A DNA stretch of 11,950 nucleotides from CAVXYC01 sp046154735 (GCA_046154735.1 JBJXFJ010000356.1:1-11950); one strand, 5' to 3'. Shown: positions 1 through 7,792, counted from the first letter of the stretch. A program made the numbers and translations. The notes: generated by a model from the letters alone, not told the origin.

Positions 1-1019
1 GGCTTGCCGCCAAATTTCTGGCCCATCGGCGAACAATGCAAGGGCAGGTAGTGAAACGTGGCCAGGATACCCTTCGCTCGAAGGTGCGCGATGAGCGCCT
101 GCCGGATATCCAGACTTGGCAGCAGCATGTAGAACATGTGGTAAGCCTGCTGGCAATCCGACGGGACGATGGGGAGTTGAACGCCCATGGTAGCAGCCCA
201 GTCCCTCACACCGTGGGCATAGGTCTCCCAGATGAGTTTTCGCTTCGCCTGAATCCGCTCATGCTGCTCAAGCTGGCCAAACAGAAACGCGGCGGAGAGC
301 TCGTTTGGCAGATAGCTCGAGCCAACATCCACCCATTGATACTTATCGACCTGTCCCCGGAAAAACCGGCTGCGGTTCGTACCCTTCTCACGAATGATTT
401 CGGCCCGTTCGATCAGTGATCGGTCATTGATCAAAAGGGCGCCACCTTCTCCGCAGACGAAGTTCTTGGTTTCATGAAAACTCTGAGTGGCGAGACGGCC
501 AAACGTTCCCAGAAGTTGACCCCGAAACCGCCCGAAGAGTCCGTGCGCATTGTCTTCCACGACACTCACATCATGCCGAGCGGCAATCTCGAGGATCGAG
601 TCCATTGCGCAGCCAACCCCGGCATAGTGAACGGGGACAATGGCCCGAGTACGCTGGGTGATGAGGGCTTCCAGACGTGACTCATCCAGATTCAGCGTGT
701 CGGGGCGGACATCGGCAAAGATGGGCCGGGCTCCGCACAGAACAAACGCATTGACAGTGGAAACGAAGGTGAACGATGGAACGATCACCTCATCGCCAGG
801 TTGAATGTCGAGCAGCAACGCTGACATATCGAGCGCGTGCGTGCAGGACGTCGTTAACAGAGCCCTGGGTAGATCCAGCTCCCGCTCCAGAAATGCATGG
901 CAGTTGCGGGAGTAGATGCCATCGCCGGAGAGATGCCCTTGGGCTATGGCATCGCGAATGTATTCGAGCTCACGGCCGACAACGCTTGGTCGATTGAATG
1001 GGATGCGATACTCGCTCAT
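1..1019 (-). CDS. wecE: dTDP-4-amino-4,6-dideoxygalactose transaminase, WecE/RffA-like (3' end cut by window edge)
   Basis: This PLP-dependent sugar aminotransferase of the DegT/DnrJ/EryC1/StrS family should convert dTDP-4-keto-6-deoxyglucose to dTDP-4-amino-4,6-dideoxygalactose in the cytoplasm, using glutamate. I translated 339 codons from the ATG at 1019; the frame stays open to the left edge. Strong matches to remembered E. coli WecE are the N-terminal IPFNRPSVVG, DIQPGDEVIVPSFTFVST (71-88), IVPVHYAGV (127-135), VVEDNAHG with PLP-contacting D156, SFHETKN with the Schiff-base K185, and REKGTNRSRFFRGQVDKY (210-227). E. coli WecE is about 376 residues, so roughly 35-40 are missing. The start overlaps the stop of the upstream acetyltransferase gene by four bases (ATGA), which suggests translational coupling. 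The family is very likely; the exact sugar isomer is inferred from the WecD-like partner. Confidence 0.93.
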   Translation of the reverse strand, partial: MSEYRIPFNRPSVVGRELEYIRDAIAQGHLSGDGIYSRNCHAFLERELDLPRALLTTSCTHALDMSALLLDIQPGDEVIVPSFTFVSTVNAFVLCGARPIFADVRPDTLNLDESRLEALITQRTRAIVPVHYAGVGCAMDSILEIAARHDVSVVEDNAHGLFGRFRGQLLGTFGRLATQSFHETKNFVCGEGGALLINDRSLIERAEIIREKGTNRSRFFRGQVDKYQWVDVGSSYLPNELSAAFLFGQLEQHERIQAKRKLIWETYAHGVRDWAATMGVQLPIVPSDCQQAYHMFYMLLPSLDIRQALIAHLRAKGILATFHYLPLHCSPMGQKFGGK

Positions 1020-1780
1020 GTTGTGGCTCGCACATCGTTCCACCAGTGGAACCATTGAGCCGTCGCCTTGGTGAGAAATCCAGCTCGCTGATAGAGACGT
1101 TGGGCTGAGACGTTTCGTCCCTGTGTTACCACGCTGATGGTGTGCGCTCCATTTCGCGTAAACCAATCGATGCTCGAATTGATGAGGGCCGCACCAACTC
1201 CGCGACCGCGGACACCGCTGGCAACTCCGACGAGACCAATCTTTCCTGCCCCATCCGGGCTGTCAAGATGGCACGTGACATAGCCCACAGCTTCCCCGTT
1301 AAGCTCGGCAACAGTGACGGAATCAGCTCCCCCAGTGCAGCATTTCTCGATCCAGACTTCATACAAGCGATCGCACTGCGGTCGAGGAAACTGTCCGTCA
1401 AAGTAGAACCGCGTGTCGCCATAGCTCGTCCGCGCAATCGCCCTGAGAATATCGCTATCGTGCTCCGCAAAATTTCGGAGCTTAATCGGCGGCTCAGGTA
1501 CCACAAGCACACCGCTCGTCTCATGAGTGCTGACCCATTCGAAGGTTACCTGCAAGTCCACACATCGGAAGCCGGCCTGCTGCGCCGCTCGCGCGCTTTC
1601 AGCGTCATCTGCCGCGGAGCGGAAATACAGACACCGAAAACCGTGCTCGCGACTCCAGGCGGTAGCCTGCTGGGCCTGCTCCAGAGTGAGGCATTCACCC
1701 CGAATGCGCCCAACTGGGAATCCCCAGAACGCACTGTCCCATTCTAGACGTTCGCACTGCGCTTGGGACTCAGGGGTCAT
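1016..1780 (-). CDS. wecD: dTDP-fucosamine acetyltransferase-like GNAT protein (WecD/RffC-like)
   Basis: This GNAT-fold N-acetyltransferase probably transfers acetyl from acetyl-CoA to the 4-amino group of dTDP-4-amino-4,6-dideoxygalactose, giving dTDP-Fuc4NAc. The N-terminal LEWDSAFWGFPVGRI resembles the WecD opening. The GNAT acetyl-CoA loop is VRGRGVGAAL, followed by the C-terminal NVSAQRLYQRAGF and a W/Y-rich tail like that of E. coli WecD. The frame is open to an ATG at 1849 (277 aa), only two bases from the upstream stop. I prefer the ATG at 1780 (254 aa) because it leaves a WecD-like lead of about 11 residues and has GAGGAG at 1795-1800. A TTG at 1786, eight bases from that GAGGAG, is another option. 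It overlaps the wecE-like gene by ATGA. Its role rests on family resemblance plus this pairing. Confidence 0.82.
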   Translation of the reverse strand: MTPESQAQCERLEWDSAFWGFPVGRIRGECLTLEQAQQATAWSREHGFRCLYFRSAADDAESARAAQQAGFRCVDLQVTFEWVSTHETSGVLVVPEPPIKLRNFAEHDSDILRAIARTSYGDTRFYFDGQFPRPQCDRLYEVWIEKCCTGGADSVTVAELNGEAVGYVTCHLDSPDGAGKIGLVGVASGVRGRGVGAALINSSIDWFTRNGAHTISVVTQGRNVSAQRLYQRAGFLTKATAQWFHWWNDVRATT

Positions 1781-1851
1781 AGTCAAATGTCCGACTCCTC
1801 GATCATGCGTCTCCGGGTTCGGCCGAAGACCGGCTCGTTGGTCTTCCATCC

Positions 1852-3372
1852 TCAGACTTCAGATCGTTTCGCCGAGCCAAAACCCAAGCGACGCTTCCAG
1901 TGTCGCCACTTGAGCTGCTGAAATCCGATCGCACACATCTGCAGTAGAAGAATGCCGTGCTTGAATGGCTGCACCTTGGTATGGCCGGAAACACGGGCGC
2001 GGTAGCGCACAGGCATTTCCACCAGTGGGAGCTTGATGCGCGCTGCTCCAAAGAGGAGGTCGAAGTCACCAAACGGATCGAAGTCGCCAAACTCGCCGCG
2101 CGCCGCGGCAATCCGCTCGTAATCAGACTTCCGCAGCACCTTGGTGCCGCAGAGAGTATCCTTCACCCGCTGTCCCAGCAACCAGGTGAATACGAGGCTG
2201 AAGAACTTGTTCCCAAAAAGGTTCACAATGCGCATCGCCTCGTGCTCCATGGGATACACAAGCCGCGAGCCATTGACAAATCGGCCCTTCCCCTCGGCGA
2301 GCGCCAGGTAGAAGCGAGGCAGGTCCTCTGGGGGCACCGTGAGATCAGCGTCCAGGATCATCACGACATCCCCGCTGGCCGCCGCGAAGCCTTTCCGAAC
2401 GGCATCACCTTTGCCGGCGGCTAGCATCGTGACCTTGCCACCCGAAGTTGACTGTAGGTCCGGCGAGGCTGTCTCCACCTGGTCGATCAGCTTGATGTCC
2501 TTCTCGGGATGGAGACTCATCTGCTTCAGAATGGCGTCACGCGTGCCATCGGTTGAAGCACCATCAACGAACACGAGCTCCGTGTGCGTGCCCATGTCTG
2601 GCAAGCGCTCCACCGCGTCGGCGATGTTGCCAAGCTCATTTCTACAGGGAACGATGACGCTGCAGGAAAGCGACTCCGGCGCGGCCCGCGGACTGGGGCG
2701 AGCAACGACCGTATGGACCAGCGCGAGATGGCGCATGGGACCCATGTGGACCAACACATCGTTTGCGAGCGGCGCGATGATCGGAACGCTCTTGGGAAAC
2801 AAGAGGCCAACGTCAAGCTTCTCAACGTCAAAGTTGCAAACATTGAGCAGATTCGTAATGTCATCTTTGCCAAGCCAATTGAGGTTCGGCTGGGGGCACT
2901 TGAGACCGAGCGCTTCCGCGGCCTTGAGCACAGGCTCCCAAACGAAGTTATAGAACGTCATCACGATGCGAGTATTGGGACCGGACTGGTCATGAATACG
3001 GCGAAGGAACGCCCAGATATCTGTCAGCTCACCCACCAGATCCGGCATCAGAATGTAATCGTACGCGCGATCGATGCTGACCGTTTCGGGATCCGCCACC
3101 CGAAACTCGAGGTGCGGATAGCGCTGCCGGGCTCTCTCTGCGAGGTAGGCGTCACCGGTGACGCCCAGGTTCCCGTTGGGCTGAACGCGGTTGAGCAGAT
3201 CGCCAGCCTCACAATGGAGGTCGAGCACGGCCGAGCCGGGCCGCACAAGGGAGGCTATCTGCTGCTCCACCCACGCATGGTAGTGGCTATTGCGGCGCCG
3301 CCAGTACAAGCGGTTGAGGCGCCTATCCCAGGGAGGAGATGCAGACATAGAATGAGGAATCGTACTGGTCAT
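1852..3372 (-). CDS. Two-domain protein: SAM-methyltransferase-like domain plus family 2 glycosyltransferase
   Basis: The C-terminal half is a GT-A, family 2 glycosyltransferase of the polyprenyl-phosphate glycosyltransferase type. It has SVIVPCRNE, VFVDGASTDGT, the nucleotide/metal motif DADLTVPPEDLPRF and DTLCGTKVLRK, so it likely uses a nucleotide sugar for polysaccharide assembly. The N-terminal 200 or so residues resemble a class I methyltransferase, but motif I reads VLDLHCEAGD, where the family expects a GxGxG loop; only the last glycine is kept. No membrane segment is obvious apart from a weakly hydrophobic stretch near the C-terminus (HGILLLQMCAIGF). The frame is open to an ATG at 3450 (532 aa). 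I chose the ATG at 3372 (506 aa), preceded by GGTGATC, which fits the distal Shine-Dalgarno sequence; an ATG at 3348 is also possible. It lies directly upstream of the wecD-like gene, presumably in one transcript. The sugar, acceptor and methylation role are unknown. Confidence 0.88.
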   Translation of the reverse strand: MTSTIPHSMSASPPWDRRLNRLYWRRRNSHYHAWVEQQIASLVRPGSAVLDLHCEAGDLLNRVQPNGNLGVTGDAYLAERARQRYPHLEFRVADPETVSIDRAYDYILMPDLVGELTDIWAFLRRIHDQSGPNTRIVMTFYNFVWEPVLKAAEALGLKCPQPNLNWLGKDDITNLLNVCNFDVEKLDVGLLFPKSVPIIAPLANDVLVHMGPMRHLALVHTVVARPSPRAAPESLSCSVIVPCRNELGNIADAVERLPDMGTHTELVFVDGASTDGTRDAILKQMSLHPEKDIKLIDQVETASPDLQSTSGGKVTMLAAGKGDAVRKGFAAASGDVVMILDADLTVPPEDLPRFYLALAEGKGRFVNGSRLVYPMEHEAMRIVNLFGNKFFSLVFTWLLGQRVKDTLCGTKVLRKSDYERIAAARGEFGDFDPFGDFDLLFGAARIKLPLVEMPVRYRARVSGHTKVQPFKHGILLLQMCAIGFQQLKWRHWKRRLGFGSAKRSEV

Positions 3373-3731
3373 AGAATCAAGATCACCCGGACAGCGCGCC
3401 AGAGCCACATCATGGCAGGCGCGGAGTCCGGAAATCAATGCCACGGACATCCGCGGCCGATATTCTGATAGCTCGAATCCATCTTGCCTGGAGCACTTCT
3501 TCAGATCGCCGCGAGCAAAGGCACAAGAGCTCCGTCCGTCCGGATCGCGCCACGCGAATCGACCTGGAAAACCGTACGCGCCCCCTGAATCCGGACTGAT
3601 CAGGAGCCCAGATTACACACAGGACTTTGGATTGAGCAAACTTGCCAACGGTGAGCCATACAAAGTGCCGCATCTGAACGCAGCTCCGGACCTACTGCAA
3701 TTGTGATCAGTTAGCCCTGGAGCATGGCCAC
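3373..3731. other. Gap inside the polysaccharide locus, no convincing gene
   Basis: This stretch separates the sugar-phosphate transferase stop from the start of the two-domain glycosyltransferase (281 nt if that protein starts at 3450). Reading frames here have unbiased, cysteine- and arginine-rich translations and no recognisable family, so I see no gene. It holds one candidate minus-strand promoter (3612-3639) and an 8-base palindrome CTGATCAG near 3595-3602. The length is unusual for genes otherwise packed in one direction and may mark a second transcription start. Confidence 0.5.
3612..3639 (-). promoter_or_regulatory. Candidate sigma-70 promoter for the downstream polysaccharide genes
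   Basis: On the minus strand TTGCTC (3634-3639) is followed after 16 bases by TGTAAT (3612-3617), five of six matches to the -10 consensus and four of six to the -35. It would drive the glycosyltransferase, wecD-like and wecE-like genes with a leader of over 150 nt. Such matches also occur by chance, so this is a weak prediction. Confidence 0.25.
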
Positions 3732-5348
3732 TCAATACGCTCCTCGTCCGTGAATGACGGCCCAGAGAGTCTGTGCCAGGATCTTGATATCAAGGGCGAG
3801 CGAGTAATTATAGATGTAGTAGAGGTCATAATCCGTGTGCCAGTGCATGGGGAGATCTCGGCCCTGCACCTGCCACCAGCCCGTGATACCGGGTCGCACC
3901 TCAAGCCGCCGCCGCTGCCAGGGTTGGTACGTGTCCACGATGAAAAGCTGCTCCGGTCTCGGGCCTACCAGGCTCATGTCGCCCTTGAGCACATTAATGA
4001 GCTGCGGAAGCTCATCCATGCTTGTCCGACGGATGAACCGACCGAATCCCGTAATGCGTGGGTCATTTGGGGCTTTGTAGACATGCGGACCAGACTTGTC
4101 ATGGCCAATGGGCGTTGGGGGCGACGCCTCATCTCGCATGCTGCGGAATTTGTACATTGTAAAGACGTCCCCGTGCTGACCGACGCGTGAAGCCCGATAC
4201 AAGATAGGTCCGGGCGAGCTGAGCTTCACCGCTAGGGCAATCATGGCCATGACGGGGGCAAGGACAACGAGCAGGATGGCGCTCAAGGCAATATCCAACG
4301 AGCGTTTCGCGGCTTGTTCCACGGCTTGAATAGCCGGATCTCGCAGGTAGATCATGGGGATACCATCCATGTTCTCCACGCGCGCTTGCGTGGCCGCGTA
4401 CTCCATGACATCGGGCACCATGCGGACACCGATGCCTGAATTCCTCAGTCGAGCCACCAGCTCCGTGGTCCGTTGACCGCCATTAGGAGGCAGGGCTAGC
4501 ACAATCTCATGGATGTTGTGCTTTCGTGCACACACCGTGAGGAGGTTGGCGGAGGCGCCTTCGCCCAGGATTGGTTCAGGCTCACGCCAGACATCCGCGA
4601 CGTCCTCGTCAGGATCGCCCGCTTGAATGAAGCCGATCAGACGTGTTCTTGGAATGCTCCCCCAGCGTGATCGGCGGAGGCTGTGGGCAATTGTGCGCGC
4701 CACTGGGCCCGTACCAACGATGGCCACCCGCTGTTCCATCGGTATGGCCCAGCGCACCAAACCGGTGAGGACCACCCGTACGCTTATCAGACCAACGGTG
4801 CTGAACACAAAGTAGTAGCCGAATAACAAGCGCGAGACATCGCGAAATGTGAGATAGAGTGCGCCCGCAAAGAGTGCCGCCACGATCATAGAGACTCCAG
4901 TGGCACGCAGGCACTGGCTCCTTAGATGAGTTGATCGGTCAATTCGATAGAGCTCGAGCTGAGTTGAGGCTGCGACCCAGATCATGGCAACGATCAACGT
5001 CACCGGAGGCTGCAGGCCTTCGGCCGCATTGGGAAGACTCTGTCCCAATGCCACCGTGGCGCGCATACGCTCGGCAAAGGTCAGTGCCACGAGAATGACG
5101 ACGATGTCGAGAATGCGCGCCGAAAGACCAAAGAAGGCAAGTCCGGAGCGATACGACTCGCCGTGCTCGTCTTCTTCGACGCGCACTCGATTCGTTGATA
5201 TTGCAGATCGAGCAGTCGATGACAGCAATTCAGGTACTTTCGAATGATGACCGAGTGAGTGCTGCACCGTCTTGTGCGGCCAGCAGCCAATTGTCAGTGT
5301 GTCAATGGTAGGAGATGCACTTGGATAGGATCTACGCCACCCACTCAA
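3732..5348 (-). CDS. Undecaprenyl-phosphate sugar phosphotransferase (WcaJ/CpsE-type polyisoprenylphosphate glycosylphosphotransferase)
   Basis: This integral inner-membrane enzyme should transfer a sugar-1-phosphate, often glucose or galactose, from a UDP-sugar to undecaprenyl phosphate, the first step of exopolysaccharide or O-antigen repeat synthesis. Hydrophobic segments lie near residues 78-94, 114-134, 148-166 and 174-195. A Rossmann-like CoA_binding_3 domain follows (VAIVGTGPVA, 208-217), then a membrane helix at 350-374 and the C-terminal catalytic domain. That domain has KFRSM (400-404), SMDELPQL with the D445-E446 dyad, NVLKGDMSLVGPRPE (452-466) and RPGITGWWQVQGR (485-497). The first codon used is TTG with no clear ribosome binding site. 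An in-frame stop sits just upstream (5352-5354), so the true start is this TTG or an internal GTG (5267 or 5186) or TTG (5228). The first 60 or so residues may not be translated. Family certain, sugar specificity not readable. Confidence 0.93.
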   Translation of the reverse strand: MSGWRRSYPSASPTIDTLTIGCWPHKTVQHSLGHHSKVPELLSSTARSAISTNRVRVEEDEHGESYRSGLAFFGLSARILDIVVILVALTFAERMRATVALGQSLPNAAEGLQPPVTLIVAMIWVAASTQLELYRIDRSTHLRSQCLRATGVSMIVAALFAGALYLTFRDVSRLLFGYYFVFSTVGLISVRVVLTGLVRWAIPMEQRVAIVGTGPVARTIAHSLRRSRWGSIPRTRLIGFIQAGDPDEDVADVWREPEPILGEGASANLLTVCARKHNIHEIVLALPPNGGQRTTELVARLRNSGIGVRMVPDVMEYAATQARVENMDGIPMIYLRDPAIQAVEQAAKRSLDIALSAILLVVLAPVMAMIALAVKLSSPGPILYRASRVGQHGDVFTMYKFRSMRDEASPPTPIGHDKSGPHVYKAPNDPRITGFGRFIRRTSMDELPQLINVLKGDMSLVGPRPEQLFIVDTYQPWQRRRLEVRPGITGWWQVQGRDLPMHWHTDYDLYYIYNYSLALDIKILAQTLWAVIHGRGAY

Positions 5349-5482
5349 TAGTCAAACGATCTGAACCCGTTCTGGGAGCAATCGGCCATTTGTGACGACG
5401 CTGTAATTGCTCAATGAGAGGGATTATGTATATCCAGAGAAAAGTATCGTGGTGCAGACTATTTACGCCGCGCACAAAACGA
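5349..5482. other. AT-richer leader upstream of the polysaccharide locus
   Basis: This spacer lies between the terminator of the dioxygenase gene and the first polysaccharide gene. It is visibly richer in A/T than its surroundings and must hold the promoter for the sugar-phosphate transferase gene. A TATACATAAT stretch near 5422-5432 on the minus strand is a possible -10 region, but I find no well-placed -35 partner. No open frame of note. Confidence 0.35.
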
Positions 5483-5520
5483 GAGGCGGATCCGTGTGGC
5501 TAACGGACCGCCTCGTTTTT
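5483..5520. terminator. Strong rho-independent terminator, probably bidirectional
   Basis: GAGGCGG (5483-5489) pairs with CCGCCTC (5508-5514), and after one bulged A, TCCGT (5491-5495) pairs with ACGGA (5503-5507), leaving a 7-base loop. This 12-bp stem is followed on the plus strand by GTTTTT. On the minus strand it is followed by TCGTTTTG, so it can stop leftward transcripts of the extradiol dioxygenase gene, whose stop codon is 23 bases away. It divides the catabolic cluster from the polysaccharide locus. Confidence 0.88.
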
Positions 5521-5542
5521 GCGCTTAGGGAACAGCGAGTTG

Positions 5543-6562
5543 CTACTTCGCGCCGTTCCAGTATGCAAATCCCATGGCATTCCCGGTGCCGGCAATGGAG
5601 CGGTAGCAGGGCTGGAAATCCACCAGCGACATCTCAAGGTCTCCATCAGACATAGCCCCGGCCAGGGCAATCCAGTTGCGAATCTCTGAGGTACCGGAGT
5701 TGAATCGATCACGTGGCATGTTCATGAGCGCATCGTCGTCCTTCTCGCGGAAGGCGTTCAGTACCATTTCATCCACGTCTTCTTCGACGACGAAGTGGGT
5801 CAACCCACCTGATGCGAACACCGCAACGGTCTTATCGCTATCCCACTCGCGAATGGCCTTGCCAATGGACTTCCCCAGCTTATAACTCCGCCGCAGCGTT
5901 GGCTGGTTTGGGGGATAAAACGTGTTGATGAACACGGGAACATTTGGGGGCACGTTGTCATGCATGATCCGCCGATAAATGAAGCCATAAGCGTGCGGAA
6001 TTGAAGCATGCTCATGCCGCCCCTGAGGAAGCTGGTTGAGGTGACTGATGTCAAACTCATCATCAATCAATGTGCTCAACATCTTGGACGCCAACTTCGG
6101 CTCGCCGGAAATTTCCATTGGCTCGGGTGGTGAATGTCCCCAATTAGCGATGGCAATGCCCGGCGGCATCTTGGCCAGTTCATCTTCTGTGGGCGCCTGG
6201 TTCATGAATGAGTCTCCCCAGTAGACCGCGAAGGCTGGCATATTGGTATCGTGAAAGAGTTCGCGCTGATCATCGCCAATGATCACGCACACGTCCGGCT
6301 TGACCCGTTCCACGACTTCCGCAAGCTGGTCTATCGCCTGCTGGCACGCCGTGTGACGCGCCTCCATTTTTTCGGGCGTGATCTCGTTCTCAAGCTTCTC
6401 GTCGCGTCGAAGGTCAGTCAGCTCTTCAAAACTGACGTTCTTACCCTTGTACCAGAGCTCTTTGCTCTTCTTATCCGCTTCCACGCGCTGGCCCCACTGT
6501 TGCCAGGGAGTGCTCAGCATCGGGCCGTGTGACGTGGCAACGCCCAGAACCAGCTTAGCCAT
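5543..6562 (-). CDS. Class III extradiol ring-cleavage dioxygenase, LigB/DODA family
   Basis: This cytoplasmic non-haem Fe(II) enzyme should open a catechol-type ring beside the two hydroxyls, using O2. The N-terminus MAKLVLGVATSHGPML carries H12, the conserved first iron ligand of LigB-type enzymes. IIGDDQREL (94-102), IPHAYGF (188-194, H190 a candidate acid/base), and SGGLTHFVVEED (251-262, with the family GG-x-(S/T)-H motif) are also present. Length 339 aa exceeds LigB of Sphingobium (about 300); a charged insertion around residues 21-65 resembles that of single-chain relatives often labelled protocatechuate dioxygenase beta subunit. No LigA-type small subunit is seen nearby. AAGGAGA at 6571-6577 lies 8 bases before the ATG. 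It is the last gene of the catabolic cluster, followed by a strong terminator. The ring substrate is not identifiable; protocatechuate- or gallate-like acids are possible given the neighbouring decarboxylase homologue. Confidence 0.9.
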   Translation of the reverse strand: MAKLVLGVATSHGPMLSTPWQQWGQRVEADKKSKELWYKGKNVSFEELTDLRRDEKLENEITPEKMEARHTACQQAIDQLAEVVERVKPDVCVIIGDDQRELFHDTNMPAFAVYWGDSFMNQAPTEDELAKMPPGIAIANWGHSPPEPMEISGEPKLASKMLSTLIDDEFDISHLNQLPQGRHEHASIPHAYGFIYRRIMHDNVPPNVPVFINTFYPPNQPTLRRSYKLGKSIGKAIREWDSDKTVAVFASGGLTHFVVEEDVDEMVLNAFREKDDDALMNMPRDRFNSGTSEIRNWIALAGAMSDGDLEMSLVDFQPCYRSIAGTGNAMGFAYWNGAK

Positions 6563-6674
6563 CGCTCAATTCTCCTTGTGTTATGGACACTTCCGCGGTC
6601 ATCAGCGGAGCGTGAATACAGCGCGTGCACAGCGCGAAGTCCCTTAAGTCATTGTAGCGCTGAGTGAGTATCGA

Positions 6675-6717
6675 GATGACAGCACTCCGCGTACTCGGTT
6701 CGCGGGGTGCTGTCATC
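6675..6717. terminator. 17-bp hairpin without T-tract between decarboxylase-like and dioxygenase genes
   Basis: GATGACAGCACTCCGCG (6675-6691) and CGCGGGGTGCTGTCATC (6701-6717) form a 17-bp inverted repeat with one T-G wobble and a 9-base loop. Neither strand has a run of T after the stem. It lies 22 bases past the minus-strand stop at 6739 and 112 bases upstream of the next start. It may be a U-less terminator, an mRNA-stabilising 3' stem or a processing site. Confidence 0.6.
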
Positions 6718-6738
6718 GGCTCATCTGGATCGCCTCGT

Positions 6739-7734
6739 CTACGACCCCATGATGGACGGAGCGAAGACCTCTTCAAGTTTCATGACGCGCGGTGTCAAAC
6801 CCTGCTCATTGGACCAGCGTGTCACCGTCTCAAGCACCTTTCGATTGGCGGCAATGCCATAGGGGTATGGGTCAATGTCCAGATTGGTCCGGTCTTCAGA
6901 CGGCAGGAGACCCAGATCCGAATACACACCAGTGAGGGCGAGTTGCCGATCGCGGGTCGCGTTCTTTGCCTTCTCAAAGGCGTCAAACAGGCTCTGGGCT
7001 ACCCATGGATTCTCCTCAAGAATCGTTCGACGCACTACCACCCCGTGATTAATCGGGAAGAGGCCCGTGCTCTTGTAGAATCGGGCGCCTTCTGCTTCCC
7101 TATCTGGGAAGAGGGGCTTGATCAATGGATTTCCGCTGAGCTCCACTCGGCTGCGATCCACGAGGTTGGCGTCTGTGAGATAGAGCAGCGTGGCATCCAG
7201 CTCATCGTTTAAAAGCATGGAGCCAATGCTTTTCTCCGCCGGAATGCGGTTGAAGTTCAGCCCTGGCGGCGGCGTAAAGCCCGTGGCGCCGCCGTGGCTG
7301 CGCTCGCCCACGCGCTCCATCCACCACTCACAATCCATTGGGTCCACATCAAACTCGTGTTTGAGCGCCCCGCGCGCCCAGAGTGCCGCGGTCTGCTGAT
7401 ATTCCGGAACGCCCACCCGTTTGCCCTTGAGATCTTCAGGTTTCTCAATGCCTTTGTCGGTCCGTACCAGAATCCCGGTATGAAAAAACTGTCGTGAGGT
7501 GAAAATGGGCAGCGCCCACCAGGGTGAATTGCCATTTGCCGTTAGCATGAGCAATGACGAGAGCGACATCTCTGAGACGTCGAATTCGGCAAACCGTAGC
7601 TGCCGCCAGAAAAGCTCGGAGCCATGCACGGCGGTGCTCCGTAGCTCAATTCCCTCCGGCTCGATGAGTCCATCGAGCACCGGTCGGGTTCGCACATTTG
7701 AACCGAACCCAAGACTTATCGGTAGTGGCGCCAT
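6739..7734 (-). CDS. 4,5-dihydroxyphthalate decarboxylase-like protein (periplasmic-binding-protein fold, cytoplasmic)
   Basis: The protein resembles Pht5-type 4,5-dihydroxyphthalate decarboxylases (EC 4.1.1.55), which have the fold of ABC-transporter solute-binding proteins but act as cytoplasmic enzymes. Shared features are the opening R-T-x-x-x-L-D-G with PEGI(E/D)L, FDVSEMSLSS (51-60), LPIFTSRQFFHTGI (75-88), DLKGKRVGVPEYQQTAALW (101-119) and a late NHGVVV. Length 331 aa equals the remembered length of the Pseudomonas enzyme. There is no N-terminal signal peptide or lipobox and no permease or ATPase gene nearby, which argues for an enzyme over a transporter subunit. GGAGGAG (7740-7746) lies 5 bases before the ATG. 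Next to a LigB-type dioxygenase it could turn a dihydroxylated dicarboxylic acid into the ring-cleavage substrate. Many homologues of this family have no proven activity, so the substrate is open. Confidence 0.82.
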   Translation of the reverse strand: MAPLPISLGFGSNVRTRPVLDGLIEPEGIELRSTAVHGSELFWRQLRFAEFDVSEMSLSSLLMLTANGNSPWWALPIFTSRQFFHTGILVRTDKGIEKPEDLKGKRVGVPEYQQTAALWARGALKHEFDVDPMDCEWWMERVGERSHGGATGFTPPPGLNFNRIPAEKSIGSMLLNDELDATLLYLTDANLVDRSRVELSGNPLIKPLFPDREAEGARFYKSTGLFPINHGVVVRRTILEENPWVAQSLFDAFEKAKNATRDRQLALTGVYSDLGLLPSEDRTNLDIDPYPYGIAANRKVLETVTRWSNEQGLTPRVMKLEEVFAPSIMGS

Positions 7735-7792
7735 TGCTGCTCCTCCGCCATGGTTGTAGGCCTAGTGTACGGCCTGATGAAGTTTGTGGAGA

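Noticed and set aside
1142..1747. Plus-strand open frame of 201 codons over the wecD-like gene
   Set aside because: It is antisense to a well-supported GNAT gene, has no recognisable domain, and lacks a ribosome binding site.
2584..3468. Plus-strand open frame of 294 codons over the glycosyltransferase fusion
   Set aside because: Its length comes from the high-GC codon use of the minus-strand gene; the translation shows no family features, while the minus strand has complete glycosyltransferase motifs.
3410..3673. Minus-strand frame of 87 codons in the polysaccharide gap
   Set aside because: Overlaps the start of the glycosyltransferase gene, low-complexity Arg/Ser-rich translation, no family resemblance.
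6739..7734. ABC-transporter solute-binding protein
   Set aside because: No signal peptide or lipobox and no transporter genes nearby; motifs fit the 4,5-dihydroxyphthalate-decarboxylase type better.
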